Assembly: GCA_029557965.1 (NCBI GenBank)
Contig: JAKQIM010000017.1
Span: 1-37,619, forward strand
Length of the DNA stretch: 37,619 nt
From: Chloroflexota bacterium
GTDB taxonomy: Bacteria; Chloroflexota; Anaerolineae; Anaerolineales; UBA4823
Reading direction: 5' to 3'
A model generated the notes under the pieces. That model worked only from the letters and a program-made list of their open reading frames with translations, searched no databases and was not told the origin of the DNA. Below are positions 7,622 through 15,984 of this stretch, piece by piece. How positions within the stretch are numbered: position 1 is the stretch's first letter; each line of letters starts with the position of its first letter. Made by a program: the position numbers and the translations under genes.

Positions 7622-10066
7622 TCACCGCTTGATCAAAGGCAAGAAAACCAGGTGGCCCGGCTGCACACTCTCCGGAAGCTCCAGCGGTATCAGGCCCGGG
7701 GCAGTGCGCAAGGGGGCGTCAGCATCCAGCACAAACCAGGTCAAAGCCTGTGGGTTGACCGAGAGTCTCACTCCGTACAGGCCCTCGGTAGCCGTTGCGG
7801 CGGTATGGATGGCAAAAGTCAGCTTGCCGTCAGCATCCGTCGTCAGGCTAGGAAAAGTATAGTTATTGACAGTGATGGTCGCTGCGCTCTCGGGCGGAAA
7901 ACATTCAGCGGTGAAGGTAAAAGTGGAGCCAGGAGCGCCGCTATACTCGTTAACATCCAACCTTGGGACGGTTGACCAGAGACCGAAAAAGACAGATGGT
8001 TTGCCGCCTGCAGTGATGAACCCCCCACCCACGTATATATTTCCATCTTGGATCGCGACAGCATAAACAGAACCTGATGTGCCTGAACCCAGGCGCTGCC
8101 AGGCGCCGCCATCCCAACGCGCAATCTGGTTCACAGTCAGGCCGCCCGCCGTGGAGAAGCTGCCCCCCACGTACACATCGCTGCCGCTTACCGCAATCGC
8201 ATTGACCCAGCCGCCCACCCCTTCGCCCAGCGCGTGCCAGGCGCTGCCATCCCAACGCGCAATATAAGTGGCAGGCAGCTCGCCGGCTACGATAAAGCTG
8301 CCCCCCACGTACACATCGCTGCCGCTGATGGCAATCGCAGATACACCCTCCCATCTGATCCCATACACACCCTGGCCCAGCGTCTGCCAGGCGCTCCCGT
8401 CCCAGCGCGCAATATTGTTAGCGGGCGACCCGCCCGCCATAGTGAAGTAGCCGCCCACATACACATCACTGCCGCTCACCGCAATCGCAGATACACTGCC
8501 GCCCACCCCTTCGCCCAGCGCGTGCCAGGCGCTGCCATCCCAACGCGCAATATGATTTACGGTTAAGCCGCCCGCGTTGGTGAAAGATCCCCCTGCATAC
8601 ACTTCACTACCGATCACTGCAATCGCCCTGACGCCGCCATCCAGCCCCTTGCCCAGGGCATGCCAGGCACTGCCATCCCAGCGCGCAATGTAGCTTGCCG
8701 GGGCCCCACCCGCCATCGTGAAATCTCCCCCCACGTACACATCGTTCCCACTAACCGCGATCGCGTGGACCGCATCATTGACTCCCTCGCCCAGGGCATG
8801 CCAGGCGCTGCCGTCCCAACGCGCAATATGATTCGCAAGCACCTCGCCCGCCGCGGTAAAACCGCCGCCCACATATATTTGGTCCCCGCTGGCAGCAAGC
8901 GCGTGGACGCTCCCATCGAGCGAGTTCGCATCTCCCAGTGCATTCCAGGTGTTGCCGTCCCAACGCGCAATGCGGCTGGCAGGCAACCCGCCGGCTACCG
9001 TGAAATGACCGCCCACAAATACATCGCTGCCGTGGACCTCTATGGTTTCCACCGCCTCATTCACCCCCTCACCCAGCGCATTCCAGGCGCTGCCGTCCCA
9101 ACGCGCAATGCGGTTCGCCGGCAGCCCTCCGGCGGTGGTGAAATCGCCACCCACGTATACGTCGCTGCCGCTCACCACAATGGCAGATACATTGCCGCCC
9201 ACCCCTTCGCCCAGCGCGTGCCAGGCACTGCCATCCCAACGCGCAATCTGGTTCACAGTCAGACCGCCCGCCATCGTGAAATCCCCCCCCACGTACACAT
9301 CGTTCCCACTAACCGCGATCGCGCGGACCGTATAATTGACTCCCTCGCCCAGCGCATGCCAGGCGCTACCATCCCAGCGCGCAATGTGGGTTACGGTTAT
9401 GCCTCCTGCCGTAGTAAAATAACCACCCGCGTACACATCGCTGCCGCTCACCACAATGGCAGATACACTGCCGCCCACCCCTTCACCCAGCGCATGCCAC
9501 GCACTGCCATCCCAGCGCGCAATCCGGTTAGCGGGCGACCCGCCCGCGGTGGTGAAAGAACCCCCCGCGTAGACATCGGTACCACTGGTCGCCATCGCGT
9601 ATACATCACCACTCACTCCTTCGCCCAGGGTATGCCAATCGCTGCCGTCCCAACGCGCCAGATTCGTGGCGGGTATGCCTCCCGCAGATGTAAAGTAGCC
9701 GCCGGCATATAAATCACTGCCGTTGGCCGCCACCGTAAAAACATAGCCCTCTATGCCGTCGCCCAACGCATGCCAGTTGCTGCCATCCCAGCAGGCCATT
9801 TTGTTGGCAAGCATGCCGCTGACAATGCTGAACCCGCCCCCTATGCACATCTCGGTGTCACGCATCGCAATACCAGACACCCTGGCACTGTCGCCGTAGC
9901 TTACCCCGGCTGCCTGGTTGAAGCCGTCGCTCCAGTAAACATCTTCTGGGTCAAGGGTGTGCATCTCCGGGCCCAGGTTGCTGGCCTGCGCCTGGGGTAC
10001 AGTCGCCCAGCTCGCGAGAAAGAAGAACAAGATCGAAAGCACATGGAAGAATTTTCTGTGACTCAT
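7622..10066 (-). CDS. Secreted beta-propeller-like protein built of about 13 near-identical 46-residue repeats
   Basis: An 814-residue exported protein. Residues 1-29 are a signal peptide (HVLSILFFFLASW core, AQA cleavage site). Residues about 64-700 are a tandem array with consensus SGSDVYVGGDFTTAGG, then IARWDGSAWHALGEGV, then a short V-x-AI segment. I count 13 full units and a partial fourteenth ending IYVGGGFITAGG. The pattern resembles the Rax2/kelch-like propeller repeats seen in many Chloroflexota secreted proteins. A beta-sandwich-like domain follows (about 705-800), and the tail ends in FLPLIKR. The start has GAGGAG about ten bases upstream. The gene lies 47 bases after glgX and may share its transcript. 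No active site is visible; a binding or adhesion role is likely but unproven. Confidence 0.85.
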   Translation of the reverse strand: MSHRKFFHVLSILFFFLASWATVPQAQASNLGPEMHTLDPEDVYWSDGFNQAAGVSYGDSARVSGIAMRDTEMCIGGGFSIVSGMLANKMACWDGSNWHALGDGIEGYVFTVAANGSDLYAGGYFTSAGGIPATNLARWDGSDWHTLGEGVSGDVYAMATSGTDVYAGGSFTTAGGSPANRIARWDGSAWHALGEGVGGSVSAIVVSGSDVYAGGYFTTAGGITVTHIARWDGSAWHALGEGVNYTVRAIAVSGNDVYVGGDFTMAGGLTVNQIARWDGSAWHALGEGVGGNVSAIVVSGSDVYVGGDFTTAGGLPANRIARWDGSAWNALGEGVNEAVETIEVHGSDVFVGGHFTVAGGLPASRIARWDGNTWNALGDANSLDGSVHALAASGDQIYVGGGFTAAGEVLANHIARWDGSAWHALGEGVNDAVHAIAVSGNDVYVGGDFTMAGGAPASYIARWDGSAWHALGKGLDGGVRAIAVIGSEVYAGGSFTNAGGLTVNHIARWDGSAWHALGEGVGGSVSAIAVSGSDVYVGGYFTMAGGSPANNIARWDGSAWQTLGQGVYGIRWEGVSAIAISGSDVYVGGSFIVAGELPATYIARWDGSAWHALGEGVGGWVNAIAVSGSDVYVGGSFSTAGGLTVNQIARWDGGAWQRLGSGTSGSVYAVAIQDGNIYVGGGFITAGGKPSVFFGLWSTVPRLDVNEYSGAPGSTFTFTAECFPPESAATITVNNYTFPSLTTDADGKLTFAIHTAATATEGLYGVRLSVNPQALTWFVLDADAPLRTAPGLIPLELPESVQPGHLVFLPLIKR
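7970..9880 (-). repeat. Tandem array of about 138-bp units inside the propeller gene
   Basis: The repeat is visible at DNA level as recurring blocks such as CTGCCATCCCAACGCGCAAT at near-regular 138-base steps. Two units carry short insertions (around 8350-8375 and 8905-8915). Some units, for instance those around 8215, 8505 and 9195, are almost identical over about 50 bases, which implies recent duplication or gene conversion. Boundaries are approximate. Confidence 0.88.
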
Positions 10067-10113
10067 TTGAACAGGTCTCCTCTACTTGTGGGATAATCGG
10101 GCTCACTGTTTGC

Positions 10114-12171
10114 CTAGCGGTTTTCAGCTTTTAACACCACCACCGAACGCGGTTGGGCTGTGTAACGGCGGGCATTCTTCGCCAATGGGACGGGGGGGTC
10201 TGTAAAATCTTCTGGCGTGGGCAAAGCGGTATCGATCATGCGCCGCCAGCGCTGCGTGGGGGGCAGGTGAGGCAGCTCAAACTCTAACGGCTTCCAGTAG
10301 GCATTCAAAATGACGTGCAAATGTTCGGCGTGCAGGGGGTCGTTCAGCTCGAAAGCCAGGCTGTGCGATTGGCTGGCCCAATCCGGCTGGTTCAGGTGCA
10401 CACCATGCCAGGTCACATCAGGGCCAGCCGGGCTGGTCCAGAACTTCTCTTGCTGGAAGAGGGAATAACCCAGCTTCATGCGCACCAGCAGGCGCGCAAA
10501 ACGCAGCAGCCCGGCATGCTGTTCTAACCCGGCCCAGTCGAACCAGCTCAGGGCGTTATCCTGGCAATAGACATTGTTGTTCCCGTGCTGGGTGCGGCGC
10601 ACCTCGTCGCCCATCAAAAGCATGGGTGTGCCCTGTGAAAGGAACAGAATGGCGAGCATATTTTTGACCTGGCGCAGGCGCAGGGCCTCGATCTCGGCAG
10701 CCTCTGCCGGGCCTTCATGCCCACAGTTCCAGCTAAAATTGGCGTCTGAACCATCCTGGTTGTTGCTGAGGTTGGCGGCGTTGTGCTTCTCATTGTATGA
10801 AACCAGGTCATTCAGCGTAAAGCCATCGTGACAGGTCACAAAATTGATGCTGCGGTTCGGCTCACGATCAGGCTGGTGGTACAGGTCGCGGCTGCCGGCA
10901 ATGCGCTCAGCCAGGCGCGCCGTGGTATCTTGATCACTCTTGACGAAACGGCGCACATCATCCCGATACTGCCCGTTCCATTCAGCCCAGCGGTGGCCCA
11001 CAAATGAGCCCACCTGGTAAAGACCCGCTGCATCCCAGGCCTCGGCAATGATCTTGGTGCCAGCCAAGATCGGGTCTGACTCGATCTCCCATAAAACCGG
11101 CGGATCGCGCAGCGGATTGCCCAGCTCGTCACGCGCCAATACCGAGGCCAGGTCGAAGCGGAAACCGTCCACGTGCATCACCTGCACCCAATAGTGCAAG
11201 CAGTCCATGATCATGCGCCGTACAATGGAGTGGTTGGCGTTGATGGCGTTGCCACAGCCGCTGTAATTGGCATAATAGGCCTGGCGCGAGCGGTCCAGGA
11301 TGTAGTAGGCGCGGTTTTCCAGCCCGCGCAGCGAGAGGGTGGGCCCGCTGTGATCCCCTTCGGCAGTGTGGTTGAATACCACATCCAGGATGACTTCGAT
11401 GCCGGCCTTATGCAAGGCCTTGACCATATCCTTGAATTCGTTGACCGGGCCAAGCGGGTCTTGCAGCGAGCTGTAGCCGCGATGCGGCGCAAAGAAAACT
11501 ACGGGGCTGTAACCCCAGTAATTGGATAAAGAACCGGGGCCTTCTTGCTCATCGAACTGCTGGACCGGCAGCAGCTCAACCGCGGTGATGCCCAGGTCTT
11601 TGAGGTAAGGGATCTTCTCAACCAGGCCGGCATAGGTGCCGCGTTTTTTGGGCAACACACCTGAGCTTGGGTGGCGGGTGAAGCCGCCAACGTGCAGTTC
11701 ATAGATCACCGAGCCGGCAAAAGGCCGCTGGAGGGGGGTATCTCCTTCCCAATCGTAGCCGCGCGCATCCACCACCACACTTTTCATGGCATGGGCACAG
11801 TTATTGCCGGGGCGCATGGCAGCCGAGCGGCGGTAGTTGCTGCCGTAAGCCACCGCCCGGGTGTAGGGGTCTAGCAGCAGTTTGTCGCCATCAAAACGCA
11901 GGCCGCGCTCAGGGGCATAGGGGCCGTGGGCGCGGTAGCCGTAGAGCTGGCCCGCCTGGACACCTTTGACAAAGGCATGCCAATAATAAAAGGTGCGGTT
12001 GCGCTCGGGGTCCAGGTGGATAACGCGCGAGGGCCGGGCATCTTCGGCGCGGTCGAAGAGCAGCAGCTCCATCACCGTGCAGTTGCGCGAAAAGACGCAA
12101 AAATTAACGCCAGTGCCGTAAACTGTGGCACCCAGGGGGTAAGAACGACCCGGAAAAACGTCGGGATCCAT
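10114..12171 (-). CDS. glgX: Glycogen debranching enzyme (GH13, GlgX/isoamylase type)
   Basis: A 685-residue cytoplasmic alpha-amylase-family enzyme that hydrolyses alpha-1,6 branches of glycogen or limit dextrin. The N-terminal CBM48-like domain (GATVYGTGVNFCVFS, about 14-100) precedes the GH13 barrel. The four conserved regions are present: DVVFNHT 263-269, GFRFDLAS with nucleophile Asp 340, AEAWD with acid/base Glu 377, and FVTCHDG with His-Asp 448-449. Length and order match GlgX and the bacterial TreX/isoamylase group. ATG 12171 is 13 bases after the stop of the upstream SGNH-like gene. The only Shine-Dalgarno-like bases (GAGG) sit very close to the ATG, so translational coupling to the upstream gene is likely. 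No other glycogen genes are in the window. The symbol is given by family resemblance. Confidence 0.93.
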   Translation of the reverse strand: MDPDVFPGRSYPLGATVYGTGVNFCVFSRNCTVMELLLFDRAEDARPSRVIHLDPERNRTFYYWHAFVKGVQAGQLYGYRAHGPYAPERGLRFDGDKLLLDPYTRAVAYGSNYRRSAAMRPGNNCAHAMKSVVVDARGYDWEGDTPLQRPFAGSVIYELHVGGFTRHPSSGVLPKKRGTYAGLVEKIPYLKDLGITAVELLPVQQFDEQEGPGSLSNYWGYSPVVFFAPHRGYSSLQDPLGPVNEFKDMVKALHKAGIEVILDVVFNHTAEGDHSGPTLSLRGLENRAYYILDRSRQAYYANYSGCGNAINANHSIVRRMIMDCLHYWVQVMHVDGFRFDLASVLARDELGNPLRDPPVLWEIESDPILAGTKIIAEAWDAAGLYQVGSFVGHRWAEWNGQYRDDVRRFVKSDQDTTARLAERIAGSRDLYHQPDREPNRSINFVTCHDGFTLNDLVSYNEKHNAANLSNNQDGSDANFSWNCGHEGPAEAAEIEALRLRQVKNMLAILFLSQGTPMLLMGDEVRRTQHGNNNVYCQDNALSWFDWAGLEQHAGLLRFARLLVRMKLGYSLFQQEKFWTSPAGPDVTWHGVHLNQPDWASQSHSLAFELNDPLHAEHLHVILNAYWKPLEFELPHLPPTQRWRRMIDTALPTPEDFTDPPVPLAKNARRYTAQPRSVVVLKAENR

Positions 12172-12184
12172 GCCTCATAGTATA

Positions 12185-13957
12185 TCAAACAATCCCTGGT
12201 TGCTTGCGGCGGCGTAGAACGATCGCCGCCAGCGCGCCCAACGGCACGGCGGCCGCTCCGCCACACAGGCGGCCGCGAGGCGGGGACTCGCCTGAGCCAG
12301 CGCTCTCTGCCCCACTGTCTTCAGCATCTGCGGGCGCTTCCTCAGCCACCGCAGGCTCTTCGACCGCAGGAGCATCTACCAGGTCATCTGCCTGGGCAGG
12401 CGGTTCTGCAGGCGGCTGGGGCAGCTCACCCGCCCCCAAAGCCTGCAAATCATCAATCCACAGTGTTCCGACGTTGGGCGTGTCGGGGAAGGTATTCAGC
12501 CCAAAGCCCAAGCCTAAGAGGCGGCCCTGGCTGGAGAAGGGCGTGCCGGCCTCGGCTTCCCACCCGGCCCGCAAGAACATATCCCAGGTCAGGTCAACCG
12601 GCACCCAGCCATCCACCGCTTCGGGGGGAACTTCGAACGTGAACAGGTAGGTTTCTTGGTTATCAGGGCTGCCGCCGTAGAGGTCGACATCGAAATTCAA
12701 ACCGGCCTGGCTGGCGTGCACGTAAAAGCGCAGGCCCTGGGCGGCGCTCAGATCCAGGGGCGGGTTGTAGAAAAGGGAACAGGTACCCCAACTATTGGCG
12801 GCGATCTCAAAATCCATCTCCAGGGCATAAGACCCGCTGTGCGCGGCACGGTTGGCAGGGGCGCACAGCATACGGGTGGGGGTGGCTTCGTCCCAATAAA
12901 CCTCCCAACCGGCGCTAGAAGCCGGGGCCGGACCCTCGAAATCGTCCAGGATGCCGGGCAACCCGGCAGATGCACCGGAGGACGGCGGCTCAACCTGCCC
13001 TGGGGGCTGGTCCTGGTCGCCGGTGGAGGGGGGCGGCTGGACCGCCTCTGGCGGCGACAGCGGGGCCTGGGCTGCCCAGCGGTTGTAGAAGAGGTTGAGC
13101 ATGGGCAAGAATTCTTCGGTGGCCCTCAGGTTGCCAGCCTGCGAGGGGTGATCGTCGCCATTGGGGTCTGAAGGGTAGAACGAGGTGTTTTGGGCGCCTT
13201 GCGTATGCTGGATGGCACCATCCACATAACGGTGGTGACCATCCGGCCCGGTCAAGATCGTATAGAAGTCGAAGACCGCCACGTTGGGCATGGTGTAGTT
13301 GTTTTCAGCCAGCCAGTCGTTGACCAGCCACTGGTTGAAGGCGCGCGCATTGCCGGCATAAGTGGGGTCGGTCACCGGCGGGGCAGTAATGACCACAAAC
13401 AGCTTGTCGGGGCGGGTGGCAAAATACTGCAAGATCTCATTATAGACGTACTTGGCGTTGCCCACGGTGTAATCGCTGCCGGGTGTGGGCGGGTCATCTG
13501 GGCTGCCTGCCAGGTTCGAGTTGGGAAAGCAGGATTTGAACAGGATGACAACATTTGCACCGCCAGGGTCGGCAAATGTGCGGCTGTATGAGGTAGCCTG
13601 CCCGCTCTCGTTGAAAACCGCTTCCGTATACATGGGCGTGTTCTCACTGCGGAACCACTCCAGCCAATTGGGGATATCGGTGCGGTCGCCAATGGCTTCA
13701 GGCCCCCAACCATAATATGTGTCGCTGACGAAATAATTGTTCCCAGCCAGGGCCAGGCCCAGGCCGCCATTTTCATCCGCCAGCCAGTTTTCGCCGGTGG
13801 AATGGTGGATGAAGATCAGTTTTACAGGCTGCTGCGGGGGATTGGGGTTCAATTCTTGCTGGGCCAGCCCAGGGTGGGCCGAGAAGGCACTCATCAGCAA
13901 AGAAACACTTACCAAAAGGGTCAAGAACAACCGCGAGAGAGATTCTTTGGATCGCAT
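12185..13957 (-). CDS. Secreted SGNH-like hydrolase with carbohydrate-binding-like domain and Cys-Gly C-terminal anchor
   Basis: A 590-residue exported protein. ATG 13957 is chosen over a start 39 bases upstream because GGGAGGT precedes it by about five bases and the signal peptide (LFLTLLVSVSLLMSAFSA) follows directly. The N-terminal domain (about 40-300) has the alternating strands of an SGNH/GDSL fold: LIFIHHSTGENWL near the start and DDHPSQAG near the end as a possible Asp-x-x-His block. The Ser in HHSTG would be the candidate nucleophile; this is inference. A Pro-rich linker leads to a beta-sandwich (about 330-515; DDFEGP, GLRFYVHASQAG, WVPVDLTWDMF) like CBM11/CIA30 modules. After an acidic Pro/Ala linker comes a tripartite tail: Cys-Gly-Gly, a hydrophobic stretch and RRRK. 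This resembles MYXO-CTERM-type sorting tails. It is probably coupled to glgX downstream. Confidence 0.75.
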   Translation of the reverse strand: MRSKESLSRLFLTLLVSVSLLMSAFSAHPGLAQQELNPNPPQQPVKLIFIHHSTGENWLADENGGLGLALAGNNYFVSDTYYGWGPEAIGDRTDIPNWLEWFRSENTPMYTEAVFNESGQATSYSRTFADPGGANVVILFKSCFPNSNLAGSPDDPPTPGSDYTVGNAKYVYNEILQYFATRPDKLFVVITAPPVTDPTYAGNARAFNQWLVNDWLAENNYTMPNVAVFDFYTILTGPDGHHRYVDGAIQHTQGAQNTSFYPSDPNGDDHPSQAGNLRATEEFLPMLNLFYNRWAAQAPLSPPEAVQPPPSTGDQDQPPGQVEPPSSGASAGLPGILDDFEGPAPASSAGWEVYWDEATPTRMLCAPANRAAHSGSYALEMDFEIAANSWGTCSLFYNPPLDLSAAQGLRFYVHASQAGLNFDVDLYGGSPDNQETYLFTFEVPPEAVDGWVPVDLTWDMFLRAGWEAEAGTPFSSQGRLLGLGFGLNTFPDTPNVGTLWIDDLQALGAGELPQPPAEPPAQADDLVDAPAVEEPAVAEEAPADAEDSGAESAGSGESPPRGRLCGGAAAVPLGALAAIVLRRRKQPGIV

Positions 13958-14065
13958 GGCGACCTCCCTGGGCAAGAGACGGGGGACAGCGGACACTCCG
14001 CAGCCCCTGCGCCTCCAGTTTATTCGTTTGATGCATTTATCATAGCATAAAACACCTCGAATTAT

Positions 14066-14124
14066 GATTAACGTGCGTTCGGGTTCGCAGAAAAGTGAGA
14101 AATTTTCCTGAATTCACGTTAATC
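14066..14124. repeat. 10-bp inverted repeat flanking the end of the CheB-like gene
   Basis: GATTAACGTG (14066-14075) and CACGTTAATC (14115-14124) are exact reverse complements 39 bases apart. The right arm overlaps the CheB-like stop codon at 14114-14116. It could be a long-loop terminator or a small element boundary. No transposase or target duplication is visible. Confidence 0.35.
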
Positions 14125-15370
14125 GGTTCACAGACATCGAGCGTGTATGCAGCTTAATCAACCGGTTCACAATTTCAGACGGAGAGAGAATTTCATCCAC
14201 TGTTCCACGTTCAATCGCCACCTTTGGCATTCCAAACACAACCGAGCTGGCCTGGTTTTGCGCAATAATATGTGCCCCGGTTTTTCCAAGTGCCTGTAAT
14301 CCATCAGCACCATCATCGCCCATCCCGGTCAAGATAATGCCGACGGAATCTTTGCCAAATGTTTTAGCAACCGAATCGAACAGCAGGTTGGCAGAGGGGC
14401 GGTGACCCCGAACAGGCGGAGACGCCACCAGGCTGATTGTATTTCCGGTCGCCACTGTGAGGTGAGATTGACCCGGCGCAATATATACCTTGCCAGGGAC
14501 CAAACGCTCCTGGTCAACAGCCGTCTTGACCGTCAGGGGGCTGGAGCTGTTAAGCCATTCAGCCATTCCCTGAGCAAAAGAATCCATCACGTGCTGTACA
14601 ACCACCACAGGGATCGAAAAATCTTTGGGGAGGTTATCAAATATGTATTTTAAAACCGGAGGCCCCCCTGTCGAAGCTGCGATTGCCACAATGCGAATAG
14701 GATGGGTGAATAGAGAGTAGAGGATGGCGGTCATCGGCCCGATACTACCGGCCGAGAAAAACGTTTTGTTGTGCGAGATCACCTTGATGCCCGCCATCGT
14801 ACGAATCATATTGATCATTTGATCTCGTACTGTATCAAAGTTTGTCGACAGCAGGCCCGCAGGCTTTTCGATCACGGTTAAAGCACCCGCTTCAAGGGCA
14901 TTGAAGGCGATATTATATTCGGCTTCGTGCACACTGCTGGCAACAACGATGATCGGGGTCGGGCGCACCTGCATGATCTGCCGTGTAGCCTCCAACCCAT
15001 CCATGATCGGCATACGAATATCCATATTCAGGAAAACCTGTTTCAGCAGGTTTGGGTTAGCCTGGATAGATGGTACATTGATTCCCCACGAACATTCTGT
15101 ATTGACTTTGTTATGCTGAAGTTGTTTATCAGCCAACGCGAGCACATCTTTCAGCACAGAGATCCCATCCGTAGAACGCGTTCCCACTGGGGCAGGGCGA
15201 GCAAAATCACGCATGCCATGCACAATCCCCACGACGCGCTCGACCTCTTTATCAATAATGTTTAGATAGCTATCCACTTTTTCTTGGCGCTGTGGCCCAG
15301 ATAATTCCTCAACCAACAACGACAGACAGCCCTGCACAGCCTGCAGTGGATTATTGATTTCGTGGGCCAC
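14114..15370 (-). CDS. Histidine-kinase fragment fused to partial receiver and CheB methylesterase domain
   Basis: A 418-residue frame that joins pieces of two proteins. Residues 1-115 are the dimerisation/phospho-acceptor part of a histidine kinase (AHEINNPLQ with His 3), ending at NPNLLKQVFLN, where an ATPase domain should begin. At residue 116 (base 15025) it switches to MDIRMPIMDGLEATRQIM, the middle of a receiver domain, so the receiver's first strands and acidic pair are missing. From about 225 it is a complete CheB methylesterase with Ser 233 (AASTGG), His 260 (VVQH) and Asp 353 (MGDDGADG). The GTG start is internal to a longer ancestral frame: upstream sequence reads AALGRLAASVAHEINNPL. 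A frameshift separates it from the GAF fragment at 15388. CheB normally demethylates chemoreceptors. Here the locus is probably decayed, though the esterase domain itself is intact. Confidence 0.8.
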   Translation of the reverse strand: MAHEINNPLQAVQGCLSLLVEELSGPQRQEKVDSYLNIIDKEVERVVGIVHGMRDFARPAPVGTRSTDGISVLKDVLALADKQLQHNKVNTECSWGINVPSIQANPNLLKQVFLNMDIRMPIMDGLEATRQIMQVRPTPIIVVASSVHEAEYNIAFNALEAGALTVIEKPAGLLSTNFDTVRDQMINMIRTMAGIKVISHNKTFFSAGSIGPMTAILYSLFTHPIRIVAIAASTGGPPVLKYIFDNLPKDFSIPVVVVQHVMDSFAQGMAEWLNSSSPLTVKTAVDQERLVPGKVYIAPGQSHLTVATGNTISLVASPPVRGHRPSANLLFDSVAKTFGKDSVGIILTGMGDDGADGLQALGKTGAHIIAQNQASSVVFGMPKVAIERGTVDEILSPSEIVNRLIKLHTRSMSVNRLT

Positions 15371-15387
15371 CGATGCTGCCAGGCGAC

Positions 15388-15978
15388 CTAAGGCAGCGAT
15401 GAGATCGCTTCTAATAGATCGGCATCTTCCTGGGTGAATTCTCCGTAGCGTTTATTGAAGATTGCGATCACACCGGTGAATCGATCTCGGTGGATCAGCG
15501 GCGCGCAAATCAAAGAATCAATCCCCGGCCCAAAGATTGGTTTAAGCCCGCGATACATGCTTGGGTCACGCTTAATATCATTAATCCGCGCTACCTGGCG
15601 GTATTGAACCACCCATCCTATGATGCCTCGCTCAGTAGAAACGTGTTGGTGACTCTGAACATCCAATGAACCAGGTGAAATATAAGCAAAAGCCAATTCT
15701 TTGCTGTTCGGTATGGTCAGCAAGACCGCACCCACCACAGCATTCAATGCCTGGCAGGTTTTTTCCAATACCTGTTGCAAAACGACGTCCAATTCCAGGG
15801 TCGAGGCCGCTGCAGCACTGATCTCACTGATCGCCTCAAGGCGGTTCACTTTAATTGCCGATTGATAAAGCTGGGCATTCCGCAGTGCCAGGCCCACCTG
15901 CCGCCCATACAAACAGGCTGGGGCTGCCCAAATCGATTTGGGCAGCCCCATACCAAATAAAGGATTTTTGATCCCCAA
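15388..15978 (-). pseudogene. Truncated GAF-domain remnant of a sensor histidine kinase
   Basis: The frame encodes the tail helix of one GAF domain (YGRQVGLALRNAQLYQ), a linker, and a full second GAF domain (about residues 50-190 from the TTG at 15978; GIIGWVVQYRQVARINDI, SLICAPLIHRDRFTGVIAIF, FTQEDADLLEAI). It then stops at TAG 15388 just where LGRLAASVAHEINNPL continues in another frame, so one small indel splits GAF from kinase. Upstream, the first 23 codons come from the intergenic palindrome at 15919-15950 rather than from a protein domain, so the original 5' end is lost. No credible start or ribosome site exists. It was presumably a soluble or membrane hybrid kinase together with 14114-15370. 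The two share a less GC-rich look than their neighbours. Confidence 0.75.
15919..15950 (-). terminator. 32-bp perfect palindrome, likely terminator of the beta-helix/Calx-beta gene
   Basis: The arms GGGGCTGCCCAAATC and GATTTGGGCAGCCCC meet without a spacer, with one more T-A pair outside. It lies 35 bases past the stop of the gene at 15985. No U-run follows. It also marks the point where the GAF remnant loses protein similarity, so it may be a recombination scar as well as a transcript end. Confidence 0.6.
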
Positions 15979-15984
15979 AACCTG

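Noticed and set aside
8660-9712. Plus-strand open frame of about 350 codons in the propeller region, and the regular repeats as a CRISPR array
   Set aside because: The frame is the antisense of the 138-bp protein repeats. The repeats have no spacer structure and encode a regular protein pattern, so this is not CRISPR.
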